Part shown: piece after piece, positions 7,869 through 18,040 of the stretch | Position numbering within the stretch: the first letter of the stretch is position 1 | How the letters are laid out: each line of letters opens with the position of its first letter | DNA from: Chitinophagales bacterium | GTDB taxonomy: Bacteria; Bacteroidota; Bacteroidia; Chitinophagales; UBA2359 | Reading direction: 5' to 3' | Assembly: GCA_020636475.1 (NCBI GenBank) | Contig: JACJXU010000006.1 | Coordinates: 62,001 to 126,000, forward strand | Length of the DNA stretch: 64,000 bases | Notes under the pieces: generated by a model | Told to the model about the DNA's origin: nothing | Database searches by the model: none | Seen by the model: only the letters and a program-made list of their open reading frames with translations | Position numbers and translations under genes: made by a program

Positions 7869-7964
7869 CTTTCCGACCGCGAGGGAGGAAACTCAAAAGT
7901 GCGTTTAGCAGGAGTTACCTCACTATGTATCGGGAAGACAAAAGTGTTTCGTCAAACCTGACAG
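7869..7964. repeat. 96 bp direct repeat, copy 2
   Basis: Begins CTTTCCGACCGCGAGGGAGG like copy 1 at 7311, then diverges in the centre, and matches again over ATCGGGAAGACAAAAGTG and GTTTCGTCAAACCTGA. Confidence 0.75.
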
Positions 7965-8219
7965 GTTTAAGGTTTGGTTTAAAGCAGAAGCGAGAAAACG
8001 CAAGGGATATAGTAAACAATTTTTAAAATAAATTTTGATAAATAAATAATAAATGATAAATTTGGCAAACAAAGAGAAAAGCCGTAACAAAGCTTTAGCA
8101 AGGAAATACGAATTTATTAAAGGCAGGCTATAACAACAACGTTTCGCAGGGACGCGAAATATTTATACATAAAAGGGAGCAAATAGAAATTTTAAACAAC
8201 AACTTAAACAGAGAATTGT

Positions 8220-11200
8220 ATGAAAAAACACATTTACCTACCAAAAAGCAGCTACTGGCTACTACTTATTATTATAAGTACAATAATAGCCCAATCTATT
8301 AATGCAACTACTTTTAAAGAGGCAAACGCCAAAAAAATGCTCGTCATCGCCACAGACGACTACTTACCCGATGTGTATTTCGGTGATGAGGCAACTGTTC
8401 CCATTTCGGTACTACTCAGCAACGATGTGGGCACGGGCTTACAACTACAAAGCGTATGTACCACTTCGCAAGGTGGCGGCACTATTGTAAACAACGGCAA
8501 CGGTACTATTACCTACACACCACCTTCGTCCGGGCCTGTTTTGGGTAGTGATAGTTTTTGCTATACCATAATAGACACAAATGGCGAAACAGCTACCGCC
8601 AATGTGATATTCACTTTTAGTTTTGACTTTCTTTTATTTGCGCAAGATGATATATTTTCTGCCCTGTTTTATGGCGAACCTGTAAGCATCATGGCAGAAG
8701 AATTATTGGCAAATGACTTGGGTGAGTTTGTACAATCAGTCTGTACTATTTCCGCAGAAGGTGGCACCATTACCGACAATGGCGATGGTACTTTTACTTA
8801 TTTGCCACCCGCAGGTGTAAGTTTTTTAGAAAGCGATAGCTTTTGCTATACTATTGCCAACTTGGAAGGCTATACGGCAAGTGCCACAGTATTTTTGTAT
8901 TTTACCAACACCAACGACCCACAACTAACCGCCGAAGCTGTTTGTTTGTATGAAGATGAGTATGGACAAACACCCTTAGGATTTTTTGAATTAACCATAA
9001 CCGTGCAAGGCACTTGTGATGAAGGATACAGTTGGATAAATTTTGTGAATGGTGATATGGGGAATGTTATGTATGATACATCGCTGAATATGGGTATAAT
9101 ATACTTAGAGGGCTTGGAATCTGATATTGGAGTGGGATATTCTGTAGAGGTGATAAACAATTGTACGGGTGCATCAAATGTTATATGGAATGTTGTAGAA
9201 TGTGCTAAACATACAGGCACAGACTTAGGCTACGTGCCTATTTTTGTAAATTACGACACCACCGTAATCATTCCCGAAGATATGATTTACACCAACGAAT
9301 ATGCCCTGTCACAATGGGCAAATTTTGTGGATATTAGCTTTTGCGAAACTTCGGAGAATGGCGGCAGCTTTATCAATAACGGCGATGGTACATTTATCTA
9401 TACGCCGCCCGCAGCGGTAAATATACTATCCGACCAAGTATGTGTAACAGGTTTTTATGAGGATAATACTACCACAGAAACCTACATCGACCTCCTGTTC
9501 GTCAATCTACAAGACCCACAAGTAAGCGTAAGCACCGACTGTCTGGCGGAAAATATGAACTATTTTGTATTAAATATGATGGTTTTGGGGCAATGCGAAG
9601 ATGGCTATGCTTGGGTGAACAACAATAATAGTGGCGAAAACGGCACAGTAAGCAATCCTTTGCAATTCGTACTCCCCAACGCCACAGACTACAACTACAC
9701 CTTCACCAACAACTGCACGGGCGAAGTTGTCACCATTTCCGGTGAAGCCCCAGACTGCGAAATAACAGCGTATAATATAGATGCCATAGACGACCCACAA
9801 GATGCAGTAGAATACGGCAATCCTGTCACGATAGTAAGCGAAAACTTATTGTTGAATGATTTTGGGGATAACATACAAGTGCAAAGCGTATGTACAGAAT
9901 CCGTAAATGGAGGTACTATTGTAACTAACAATGATGGCACTTATACTTATTATCCTCCTGCGGGCGTAGATTTCCTTGCTACCGATAGCTTTTGCTATAC
10001 TATTATAGACGCGTATGGTTATACAGCTACCGCCAATGTGATTTTGTATTTTTATAATAATAATAATGGACAAGACCCAATAATTTTTACATACGTAAGT
10101 TGTCAGTCATGTGATAATGGAAATGCGACAGGTTATTTTGATATAGCTATTGAATTGGTTGGCTATTGTGACGAAGGCTATACTTGGATAAATAATTTGA
10201 ATCCAAGTGAAAATGGTGACGTAATCTATTCCGGTATTACAAATATGGGATACTTCCAAATTTACGATATATTGGCTTATGTGAACGGCTATGATATTTC
10301 CATTACGAATAATTGTACAGGGGAAATAACTACTGTTACATCAGAGGTAGTATCTTGTAAAGAATGGGATTTTTTTGCTTTTAACTATTATGAACTATAC
10401 CTAAATTATGCGCAACAAATTGAAATAACAGAGGCTATGTTATACGAAAATAATTCGTATGGGTATTATTTTTTGTATGAATATGAATCATTAGTTTTTT
10501 GTGAAACTTCGGAAAATGGTGGAAATTTCACAGATAATGGCGATGGCACTTTTCTATATGAGGCACCAGTTGGCGTAGATTCTTTGCTCTTAGACAAAAT
10601 ATGTGTAACATTGGTATTTAGCGATGGAACCACAATTGATACTTATGTAGAAATGGTTTTTACTAATATCCAAGACCCTCAATTTGATATTGAAATAAAT
10701 TGTTGTCATCAATTAGAAAATGAAGTAAAAGTAGTTTATTATTTAAAGGGAGCTTGTGAAGAAGGTTATTATTGGGTGAATAATAATAATCCCGCACAAA
10801 ACGGTAATATATACTCATTTTACGATTATTTTAATTATTTGCCAGTCATTTTTCCACAGGAAGAAGGCTACAACTACACCTTCACCAACAACTGCACAGG
10901 CGAAGTTGTGAGTATTTCCGGTGAAGCCCCAGACTGCGAAATAACAGCGTATAATATAGATGCCATAGACGACCCACAAGATGCAGTAGAATACGGCAAT
11001 CCAGTCACGGTAGTAAGCGAAAACCTATTGTTGAATGATTTTGGGGATAACATACAAGTGCAAAGCGTATGTACAGAATCCGTAAATGGAGGTACTATTG
11101 TAAACAACGGCGATGGCACATACACCTATTACACTCCGGCGGGCGTAGATTTCCTTGCTACCGATAGCTTTTGCTATACTATTATAGACGCGTATGGTTA

Positions 11201-14200
11201 TACAGCCACCGCCAATGTGATTTTGTATTTTTATGAAAGTCAGCAAGACCCAACGCTTTCAGTATCAACGGAATGTATTTATTGTGGCGATTATCAAATT
11301 CCAATTGCTTTATTCAATCTCACCATTATAGTAATAGGCTCGTGCGAAGAAGGCTACACTTGGGTGAATAACCTAAATCCCAACGAACAAGGAGAAGTGA
11401 TGTATGAGGCAGGTGTAGGATATGTTTTTTTGCCGAATCTACAGGCTGAGGGTTATAATTATAGTAATGGTGATTATAATATAACCGTAACCAATGAATG
11501 TACCGGAGAAATGACTACTGTGTCAAGTTCGGTAGATTGTATAATAGCTACAGGACCAGGATTAGGTTATATTCCTGTAACGGTAGATTATGCAACACAA
11601 ATTCTTATTACACAAGAAATGTTTGATGAGTATTCCGGTTATTTTTTCGGATTTTCATACAGTTATGAAAATGCAGAATTTTGTACCGTTTCAGAAAATG
11701 GCGGCACGTTTACAGATAATGGTGATGGAACGTATCTTTACACAGCACCATTAGGTGTAGATTCGCTTTTTTCGGATATAATTTGTGTGAGTATATATGA
11801 TGAGGAGAGTGGTTATACGGAGGAAACCTATTTGGAATTAATCTTTGTAGATATCCAAGATCCACAATTAGAAACGGGTCTATTCTGTTGTGGTGAAAAT
11901 GACGATGCCTATATTAATATTAAAGTAAAAGGGGTTTGTGGGGAAGGCTATACTTGGGTAAATAACAATGATACAACACAAGGTGGGCTAATATATTCCT
12001 ATATTTCAAATTTAACGGATTTAAGTTTTTTTGTAGAAGAATCGCAAGGCTACAACTACACTTTCACCAACAACTGCACAGGCGAAGTTGTCACCATTTC
12101 CGGTGAAGCCCCAGACTGTGAAATAACAGCGTATATTATAGATGCCATAGACGACCCACAAGATGCAGTAGAATACGGCAATCCTGTCACGGTAGTAAGC
12201 GAAAACCTATTGTTGAATGATTTTGGGGATAACATACAAGTGCAAAGCGTATGTACAGAATCCGTAAATGGAGGTACTATTGTAACTAACAATGATGGCA
12301 CTTATACTTATTACCCTCCTGCGGGCGTAAATTTCCTTGCTACCGATAGCTTTTGCTATACTATTATAGACGCGTATGGTTATACAGCTACTGCCAATGT
12401 AATTTTGTATTTTTATAATAATAATGGACAAGACCCAATAATTGATGTAATGGCGGTATGTATCAATTGTGACGATAGCTTCTTTGGTACATTTAATTTA
12501 TATATAACGGTGATAGGTTCATGTGAAGAAGGTTATACTTGGGTGAACAATCTAAATCCAGATGATGGAGGAGAGGTAAATTATGATGCGGGTGTAGGTG
12601 CTATTTATTTAACTAATATGTCATCAGAGAATGGTTATGACATAACTGTGAGCAACAAATGTACTGGAGAAACAGCTACTGTGGCAAGTATGGTGAACTG
12701 TCCAAGTTCATTTTCTTGGTCTGACTTTATTACAATGGTGGTAGATTATGCAGCAGAGATTGTAATTAGTGAAGAATATCTGAACGATGTATTAATGAAT
12801 ATGGGTATTTGGTATCCAATTATAGAAGAATATTGTACTGCTTCAGAAAATGGTGGCACATTTACAGATAATGGTGATGGAACGTATCTTTACACAGCGC
12901 CATTAGGTGTAGATTCTCTTTTGTCGGATAGAATCTGTTTAAGTATCTACAGCGAATTTTATACATATGAAGTATATTTAGAATTGGTATTTGCGAATAT
13001 GCAAGACCCGCAAATTGAAACAAATTTACTCTGTTGTTATTATGGCGGTGTTTATCTTAAAGTTTTGGTAAAAGGTGTGTGTGAAGAAGGTTATACATGG
13101 GTAAATAATACTTTAACCGAAATAGAAGAAATATACACATCCAACACATATTATAGCGAAGATATACTATTGAAAATTGATGAATCCGAAGGCTACAACC
13201 TCACCTTCACCAACAACTGCACGGGCGAAAGTGTTACCATTGCCGAAACAGATATTAGTGCCAACTGCTACGCGGGCATAACCGCCAACTACGACCAGCT
13301 ATTTTCTATCAATTATAGCCCTGTCACCTTCTCTGCCGATACACTTTTGGCAAATGATAGCTACTACAATCTCAGTATTTCCTCCATCGACAACACTTCG
13401 GCGCAAGGCGGCACTATTGTAAACAACGGCGATGGCACATTTACTTATTACCCGCCCGCTACTGTTACCAGCACCACCGATATTTTTACTTATACCGTAG
13501 TAAATGCAAGCGGCACTTCAACGGCTACTGCCAATGTAGTGGTATCATTTATTGCCGCAGACCCTATTGTAGCCGTTTCGCCCGACTGCCAAACGGAAAT
13601 AATAGACGGTCAGGAAGTTTCCAATGGTCTGTACGATTTGACGCTAACGCTCAACGGCACTTGCCAAGCGGGCTACACTTGGCAAAACAACAATAATTCC
13701 AGCGAAAGCGGCGAAGCATTGCCCGACAGTACAGGCACCGCCGTTATTGTATTGCCCAACCAATCATTGACCGACAATGAAACATACAACATAACTATAA
13801 CTAACAACTGTACCGGCGCGGCGCAAACTATAGCGGAAATAGTAAACTGCACCGACCCAACGGCGGTAGATTTACTGCGCTTTAGTGGCGAAGTAAAAGA
13901 TAATGGCAATCTTTTGAGTTGGGTATCGGCAAGCGAAAAAGACAATGCCTATTATACCGTAGAAAGCTCGCGCGATGGGCAAAACTTTACCGACATTGCA
14001 CAAATAGCCGGAGCAGGTACAAGCAGTAGTGCCAAACAATATCAGTTTTTGGATGCAAATGCCGGAGCAGGCACAACTTACTATCGTTTGTCGTGGACGG
14101 AGCAAAGCGGCACACGCCATAAACATCCGAGTACCGTATTATTGCACCGAAACGGACAAAACACCAACATAATTGCCGTATATCCGATACCCATCAACGA

Positions 14201-14414
14201 TATGTTGCACCTGAACTATACCAGCAAAATTGCCGGAGAAATAAACCTGAAAATATACGACATACTCGGCAGAATGGTGTACGAGCAAGAATTACAGACC
14301 AAAGTGGCAATAAATAAAGTAGAAATAGACATGAAACAATTTCCTTCGGGGACTTATTTTTTAATACTAAGTGATGGCAGCGAGCAGACAAGCACCAAGT
14401 TTATCAAAGACTAA
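8220..14414 (+). CDS. Giant repeat-rich cell-surface protein with T9SS sorting domain
   Basis: A 2064-residue secreted protein. Residues 1-29 form a signal peptide (hydrophobic WLLLIIISTIIAQSINA). The body is built from alternating modules: cadherin/bacterial-Ig-like units with the pattern GGTIVNNGDGTYTYYPPAGV...DSFCYTIID, and Cys-containing units with GxCEEGYTWVNN and NNCTGE. A fibronectin-III-like segment (about 1870-1965) precedes a C-terminal type A T9SS sorting domain from about residue 1980 (VYPIPINDMLHLNY...YDILGRMVYE...FPSGTYFL). This predicts export through T9SS and anchoring or release at the cell surface, with an adhesive role (inference). Three nearly identical 370 bp DNA stretches repeat every 1.18 kb inside it. 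A shared terminator separates it from the convergent protease gene. Confidence 0.88.
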   Translation: MKKHIYLPKSSYWLLLIIISTIIAQSINATTFKEANAKKMLVIATDDYLPDVYFGDEATVPISVLLSNDVGTGLQLQSVCTTSQGGGTIVNNGNGTITYTPPSSGPVLGSDSFCYTIIDTNGETATANVIFTFSFDFLLFAQDDIFSALFYGEPVSIMAEELLANDLGEFVQSVCTISAEGGTITDNGDGTFTYLPPAGVSFLESDSFCYTIANLEGYTASATVFLYFTNTNDPQLTAEAVCLYEDEYGQTPLGFFELTITVQGTCDEGYSWINFVNGDMGNVMYDTSLNMGIIYLEGLESDIGVGYSVEVINNCTGASNVIWNVVECAKHTGTDLGYVPIFVNYDTTVIIPEDMIYTNEYALSQWANFVDISFCETSENGGSFINNGDGTFIYTPPAAVNILSDQVCVTGFYEDNTTTETYIDLLFVNLQDPQVSVSTDCLAENMNYFVLNMMVLGQCEDGYAWVNNNNSGENGTVSNPLQFVLPNATDYNYTFTNNCTGEVVTISGEAPDCEITAYNIDAIDDPQDAVEYGNPVTIVSENLLLNDFGDNIQVQSVCTESVNGGTIVTNNDGTYTYYPPAGVDFLATDSFCYTIIDAYGYTATANVILYFYNNNNGQDPIIFTYVSCQSCDNGNATGYFDIAIELVGYCDEGYTWINNLNPSENGDVIYSGITNMGYFQIYDILAYVNGYDISITNNCTGEITTVTSEVVSCKEWDFFAFNYYELYLNYAQQIEITEAMLYENNSYGYYFLYEYESLVFCETSENGGNFTDNGDGTFLYEAPVGVDSLLLDKICVTLVFSDGTTIDTYVEMVFTNIQDPQFDIEINCCHQLENEVKVVYYLKGACEEGYYWVNNNNPAQNGNIYSFYDYFNYLPVIFPQEEGYNYTFTNNCTGEVVSISGEAPDCEITAYNIDAIDDPQDAVEYGNPVTVVSENLLLNDFGDNIQVQSVCTESVNGGTIVNNGDGTYTYYTPAGVDFLATDSFCYTIIDAYGYTATANVILYFYESQQDPTLSVSTECIYCGDYQIPIALFNLTIIVIGSCEEGYTWVNNLNPNEQGEVMYEAGVGYVFLPNLQAEGYNYSNGDYNITVTNECTGEMTTVSSSVDCIIATGPGLGYIPVTVDYATQILITQEMFDEYSGYFFGFSYSYENAEFCTVSENGGTFTDNGDGTYLYTAPLGVDSLFSDIICVSIYDEESGYTEETYLELIFVDIQDPQLETGLFCCGENDDAYINIKVKGVCGEGYTWVNNNDTTQGGLIYSYISNLTDLSFFVEESQGYNYTFTNNCTGEVVTISGEAPDCEITAYIIDAIDDPQDAVEYGNPVTVVSENLLLNDFGDNIQVQSVCTESVNGGTIVTNNDGTYTYYPPAGVNFLATDSFCYTIIDAYGYTATANVILYFYNNNGQDPIIDVMAVCINCDDSFFGTFNLYITVIGSCEEGYTWVNNLNPDDGGEVNYDAGVGAIYLTNMSSENGYDITVSNKCTGETATVASMVNCPSSFSWSDFITMVVDYAAEIVISEEYLNDVLMNMGIWYPIIEEYCTASENGGTFTDNGDGTYLYTAPLGVDSLLSDRICLSIYSEFYTYEVYLELVFANMQDPQIETNLLCCYYGGVYLKVLVKGVCEEGYTWVNNTLTEIEEIYTSNTYYSEDILLKIDESEGYNLTFTNNCTGESVTIAETDISANCYAGITANYDQLFSINYSPVTFSADTLLANDSYYNLSISSIDNTSAQGGTIVNNGDGTFTYYPPATVTSTTDIFTYTVVNASGTSTATANVVVSFIAADPIVAVSPDCQTEIIDGQEVSNGLYDLTLTLNGTCQAGYTWQNNNNSSESGEALPDSTGTAVIVLPNQSLTDNETYNITITNNCTGAAQTIAEIVNCTDPTAVDLLRFSGEVKDNGNLLSWVSASEKDNAYYTVESSRDGQNFTDIAQIAGAGTSSSAKQYQFLDANAGAGTTYYRLSWTEQSGTRHKHPSTVLLHRNGQNTNIIAVYPIPINDMLHLNYTSKIAGEINLKIYDILGRMVYEQELQTKVAINKVEIDMKQFPSGTYFLILSDGSEQTSTKFIKD
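9687..12417 (+). repeat. Three near-identical 370 bp intragenic repeats at 1.18 kb spacing
   Basis: The stretches starting near 9687, 10866 and 12048, each running to the phrase GTGATTTTGTATTTTTAT or its variant, are almost identical at DNA level, including silent positions. The shared marker GCGAAGTTGT falls at 9721, 10900 and 12082. The DNA between them encodes the same module types but is much more diverged. Confidence 0.85.
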
Positions 14415-14449
14415 ACCTAAGCATCTTTAGAAACAATATCATAGTTGAA

Positions 14450-14483
14450 AAAAGTCCCTTTGAAGTTACCAAAGGGACTTTTT
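14450..14483. terminator. Bidirectional terminator between convergent genes
   Basis: AAAAAGTCCCTT (14450-14461) pairs perfectly with AAGGGACTTTTT (14472-14483). A- and T-runs on both sides allow it to end transcription of the giant gene and of the convergent metalloprotease gene. Confidence 0.8.
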
Positions 14484-14529
14484 GTATCTACACATGCTTG
14501 TGTAGAATCTTTCAGACTATGAAAAAACC

Positions 14530-17500
14530 TTAGAGAATAATCAATTTTTCTATTTGAGAATTTCCTTTATTGTCTTGCAGTTGAATAAGGTAAATACCTT
14601 TTTGCAAATGTCCCAAACTCACAGCAAGTGTTTGTTTCGAGGATGTTAAATCTCCTTGGTAAATGTTTTGTAAGAGTTTTCCTTGTATATCATACAAATT
14701 AATAAGGAAATAATCGGTCTGCTGAATGTGTAAAAGAAGATTTATTTCACCATCAGATGTCGGATTAGGTACAATGGTCAGTTGGTTTTGGGCAGGTATT
14801 TCTTTGGCTGCAAGGTCTGTTTTGGCAGCACTACAACCTTCAATTTTTGCCAAGAAATCGGCACCACTCACTGCATTAAAGTTAGGCAATAAATCAATGT
14901 ATTCGCCCGCACTATACGTTACCGTAGCACCTACATCAACGGTATTGTTGGCGGTAATATAATTCCAGGTTTCAACAAGCACTACACCGCTGCCACTGGT
15001 GTAAGTAGTAGTTTCGGTACTAAATTCATTACAGCTGCCGGCTTGCGTAATGACAACGGTATAGTCTTCATATTCGCCATACTGCATATTGGTACAAGCC
15101 CCTAACTCATTGCTGTAATACGACATTTTTACACGCATGCGCGTACTTATGGGCGCAACAGTGGGAATAGTATAAGCTCCCGAAACGGTAGTATTTGAAC
15201 TGGTAGTCAAAGTAAAAATATTTTCACCACTATCATCAAAATCACCATCACCGTTAAAATCAATATAAATTGCCCAGTATTCATTCCAAGTCTGTCCGGT
15301 AAAAGCAGGTGTTAAACTAAAATTATAAGTATCTCCTATAACAACATTCGCACTAATATTAGTAAAGTCTGCATATCCATTATTATTTCCGCTGGTATTA
15401 TTAATACTGGCAAAAGTTACATTGTCAATGTATTCATCTTGCGTATTGCCGGTTGGATAACAATACGTAGCCGCGCTGGTAGTAAAATTAAACACGCTTG
15501 ATACAGCAGAACCACAAGCATTTATAGCCGTTACGCGCCAATAATATTGGGTGTTAGGGGCTAAATTGTTGGCAGTTGTACTATTGTTCGTTAATCCACT
15601 TTGCGTTTCAATAATATTTGTAAAAGCAGCATCGGTCGCAATTTCGAGGGTATAAGTAGCTGCATTGGCAATACTGCTCCAGCTTAATGTAGTTCCAATA
15701 GCTTGATTCGTTGCGCCATTGCTCGGGCTACTAAGTGTAGTTGCCGTTACTGCTGCCACTACTTCATAAATTATGTCGGTTGTATGTGCCAATGCACCCG
15801 AAGTACCTGTAATAGTAATGGTATAAACACCTTCGGGTGTTGAACCTGTACTTACAAGGGTGAAAACACTATTGCTGGTAGCAGGATTAGGACTAAAACT
15901 ACCATTTACGCCTGTCGGCAAACTACTATTCGATAAAGTAACATTTCCCGAAAAGCCTGCCAAAGATGAGATAGTAATGTTATAAGTAGCCGTTCCTCCT
16001 GCACAAATTGCTACGGCAGTTGGGTTAGCAGAAAGCGCGAAGTCGGGAGTAGTAGGGGCAGTAATCGTAAAGTTTTGATTTGAAATATCGAAAAATATGT
16101 TGTTGGAGCAACGCACAAATACACGACAAGTAGTACTCGGATTATTGGGTACCGTAATAGTTTCCGAGCCATCATTAGGTACATTAGTCGCCAATGTTAT
16201 TGGATAAGTAAATCCGCCATCAATCGAAAGCAGAATGTCCACATTGGCACAACTAATAGGCGATGCCGTAGTTCCCGCTACGTCCCAAGTTACAGTTTGT
16301 GAAGAACCCGCCGCCCAACTTACGGCAGTATTAGGAGCAGTTACCAAGAAAGGTCCTGCACTATTATTCACACTTACTGTCATATTATCAGAATCAGTAC
16401 AACCCAATCCGGCGTGATTGTCGCGTGCATTTACCCTGAAATTTAAGGTACGGTTTGCCGAAGGCAACACTTCCCAAGTAGGGCTTACATTGTTTACCAA
16501 ATCGTCTAAGCGCGGAAAATATCTGCTCGGCGATGCGGTTGGCGAAAAACTTCTGAAATTAGGACCGCTGGTTTGCGTAGCCGTAGGCGAAGTGATGGCA
16601 CTTCCCAAATCCATTTCCTCCCAGCAGTAGCTTATGGGGTCGCCGTCAGTATCGGAAGCGGTAGCGGTTAATACAAAAGGAGTAGAAGCAGGAATAGTAT
16701 AGTTGTTGCCTGCATTTACGGTAGGTGCATTGTTGCCGTTAGACGATAAAACAAAACAACTACTACTCAAAAGCTCGGTGTTGATTTGTGATAAACTATA
16801 TGCGTGATAATAATCATCGGAATGAGGTTGAATATCTGCCGCCCCACAAATTCCGGCATACCCCATAATGGTAGAAGCACTGCCCGGCTCGTAAGCTGCA
16901 CTGGCAGTTCTGTTACCGCCGCCGCAACTACCATCGGTAGCATTAAAAGTATGACTTCCGCCAAACTGATGTCCCATTTCGTGCGCTACATAATCAATAT
17001 CAAAAGGATCTCCCACCGGACTCGAAGAACCCGTAACGCCACCGGCTTTGTTAGAACTGTTACAGATGCAACCTAAATAAGCAACACCGCCGCCGCCAGT
17101 ACTAAATACGTGTCCGATATCATAATTGGCATTTCCAATTACATTATCGCAGGTAGTTTGGTTTTGTCCCAACATGGTGCTACCATTGTTGTTGGTATAA
17201 GGGTCTGTGCTGGAGTTGATATAAACTAAAGAAGAATTATTAGCTACTAACACCAAAGTTATCCCCAAATCTTTTTCATAAACGCCATTCACACGATTCA
17301 GCGTAGTATTCATTGCCGCCAATGCCAAGGCAACCGTTCCGCCGTGAAATGCAGCATACTCGCCCGTACAAGCCAATGCTAAGTCGTAAGTGCGCAAGTT
17401 GCAATCACTGGGAATTTTTAAGGTGAAATTAGGGTCATTATTTACATCTTTTACTTTTCCGTGAATATTATCTTCAAATTCGCATGTAAAATCATTTCCG

Positions 17501-18024
17501 TCTATTTTGTACAAAAAATCTTTTTTATAATAAACAAGGTAATTTTCTCGGTCATTGGTTTGATAAGGGTCTATAAAATAAGAACCCTTGTCGATGGTTA
17601 AAATCATTGCATGAAAACCATGCGGAGTTATATCCAATTTGATGCTAGCATAAGGGTCTGTAACGCCCCAACCGGAATAGGTTTTTATTTCGTCAAATTG
17701 CTTTGCCAATTTATCCGGCATTACAGCAGATTCTACTATTTTGAAAGTGGCAAAAGAGCCATCGGGCGCAGGTAGGCTCACTTCAAATGCATTGTTGTTT
17801 GCATTTTCGCTAAACCGCTCAGGTGCGCCAATAAGTGCAATTTGTAGGTTTTCTATGTCTAAGGCATAGGTTTTGTAGCGTTCGGGAATAATGCGTCTTT
17901 CGCCTTTGTTTACAATTTGTGCCTCATCTACCGGAAGCCAGTAATTGGCGGCATTGTTTTGTGCAAACAATAAAGGGCTTGCGAATAAAAAACAAAGTAA
18001 CAGGGGTAGGGGTAGTTTTTTCAT
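14530..18024 (-). CDS. Secreted reprolysin-like zinc metalloprotease with T9SS sorting domain
   Basis: An 1164-residue protein: signal peptide (1-21, ending LLFAQ), a propeptide-like region, and an M12B-like protease domain (about 205-420) with the zinc motif HEMGHQFGGSH at 348-358 and a Met-turn TIMGYAGIC near 385. Glu349 would be catalytic. Then follow Ig/PKD-like segments, a fibronectin-III domain (about 765-850), a GEVED-like domain (YIDFNGDGDFDDSGEN), a module ending FLAKIEGC, and a C-terminal sorting domain (IVPNPTSDGEINLLL...GIYLIQLQD). It is likely an extracellular or surface protease delivered by T9SS. The gene starts 16 bases after a rhomboid protease gene on the same strand, so the two are probably co-transcribed. 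Confidence 0.88.
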   Translation of the reverse strand: MKKLPLPLLLCFLFASPLLFAQNNAANYWLPVDEAQIVNKGERRIIPERYKTYALDIENLQIALIGAPERFSENANNNAFEVSLPAPDGSFATFKIVESAVMPDKLAKQFDEIKTYSGWGVTDPYASIKLDITPHGFHAMILTIDKGSYFIDPYQTNDRENYLVYYKKDFLYKIDGNDFTCEFEDNIHGKVKDVNNDPNFTLKIPSDCNLRTYDLALACTGEYAAFHGGTVALALAAMNTTLNRVNGVYEKDLGITLVLVANNSSLVYINSSTDPYTNNNGSTMLGQNQTTCDNVIGNANYDIGHVFSTGGGGVAYLGCICNSSNKAGGVTGSSSPVGDPFDIDYVAHEMGHQFGGSHTFNATDGSCGGGNRTASAAYEPGSASTIMGYAGICGAADIQPHSDDYYHAYSLSQINTELLSSSCFVLSSNGNNAPTVNAGNNYTIPASTPFVLTATASDTDGDPISYCWEEMDLGSAITSPTATQTSGPNFRSFSPTASPSRYFPRLDDLVNNVSPTWEVLPSANRTLNFRVNARDNHAGLGCTDSDNMTVSVNNSAGPFLVTAPNTAVSWAAGSSQTVTWDVAGTTASPISCANVDILLSIDGGFTYPITLATNVPNDGSETITVPNNPSTTCRVFVRCSNNIFFDISNQNFTITAPTTPDFALSANPTAVAICAGGTATYNITISSLAGFSGNVTLSNSSLPTGVNGSFSPNPATSNSVFTLVSTGSTPEGVYTITITGTSGALAHTTDIIYEVVAAVTATTLSSPSNGATNQAIGTTLSWSSIANAATYTLEIATDAAFTNIIETQSGLTNNSTTANNLAPNTQYYWRVTAINACGSAVSSVFNFTTSAATYCYPTGNTQDEYIDNVTFASINNTSGNNNGYADFTNISANVVIGDTYNFSLTPAFTGQTWNEYWAIYIDFNGDGDFDDSGENIFTLTTSSNTTVSGAYTIPTVAPISTRMRVKMSYYSNELGACTNMQYGEYEDYTVVITQAGSCNEFSTETTTYTSGSGVVLVETWNYITANNTVDVGATVTYSAGEYIDLLPNFNAVSGADFLAKIEGCSAAKTDLAAKEIPAQNQLTIVPNPTSDGEINLLLHIQQTDYFLINLYDIQGKLLQNIYQGDLTSSKQTLAVSLGHLQKGIYLIQLQDNKGNSQIEKLIIL

Positions 18025-18040
18025 GAAATTTTTTTAATAG

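Larger units (their letters stand above)
6862..8219. other. 1.36 kb gene-free region rich in repeats
   Basis: No credible gene is present. In order it holds a degenerate GGAGTTTCCGCAGGACGAAGGG-like repeat relic (6920-6945), two short hairpins sharing a core (7015-7079), a strong hairpin (7257-7290), a 96 bp direct repeat (7311-7406), a tandem dyad array (7464-7830), the second 96 bp repeat (7869-7964) and a small dyad TTTCGC/GCGAAA around 8144-8160. A 69-codon frame at 7817-8026 lies across the repeats and looks accidental. Confidence 0.7.

Noticed and set aside
7817..8026. 69-codon gene
   Set aside because: It starts in the last array unit and runs through the second 96 bp repeat; the protein has no recognisable pattern and the same DNA occurs non-coding at 7311-7406.
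9695..12431. Conserved antisense genes of 73-84 codons inside the giant gene
   Set aside because: They look conserved only because the sense DNA is triplicated; there are no independent coding signs.
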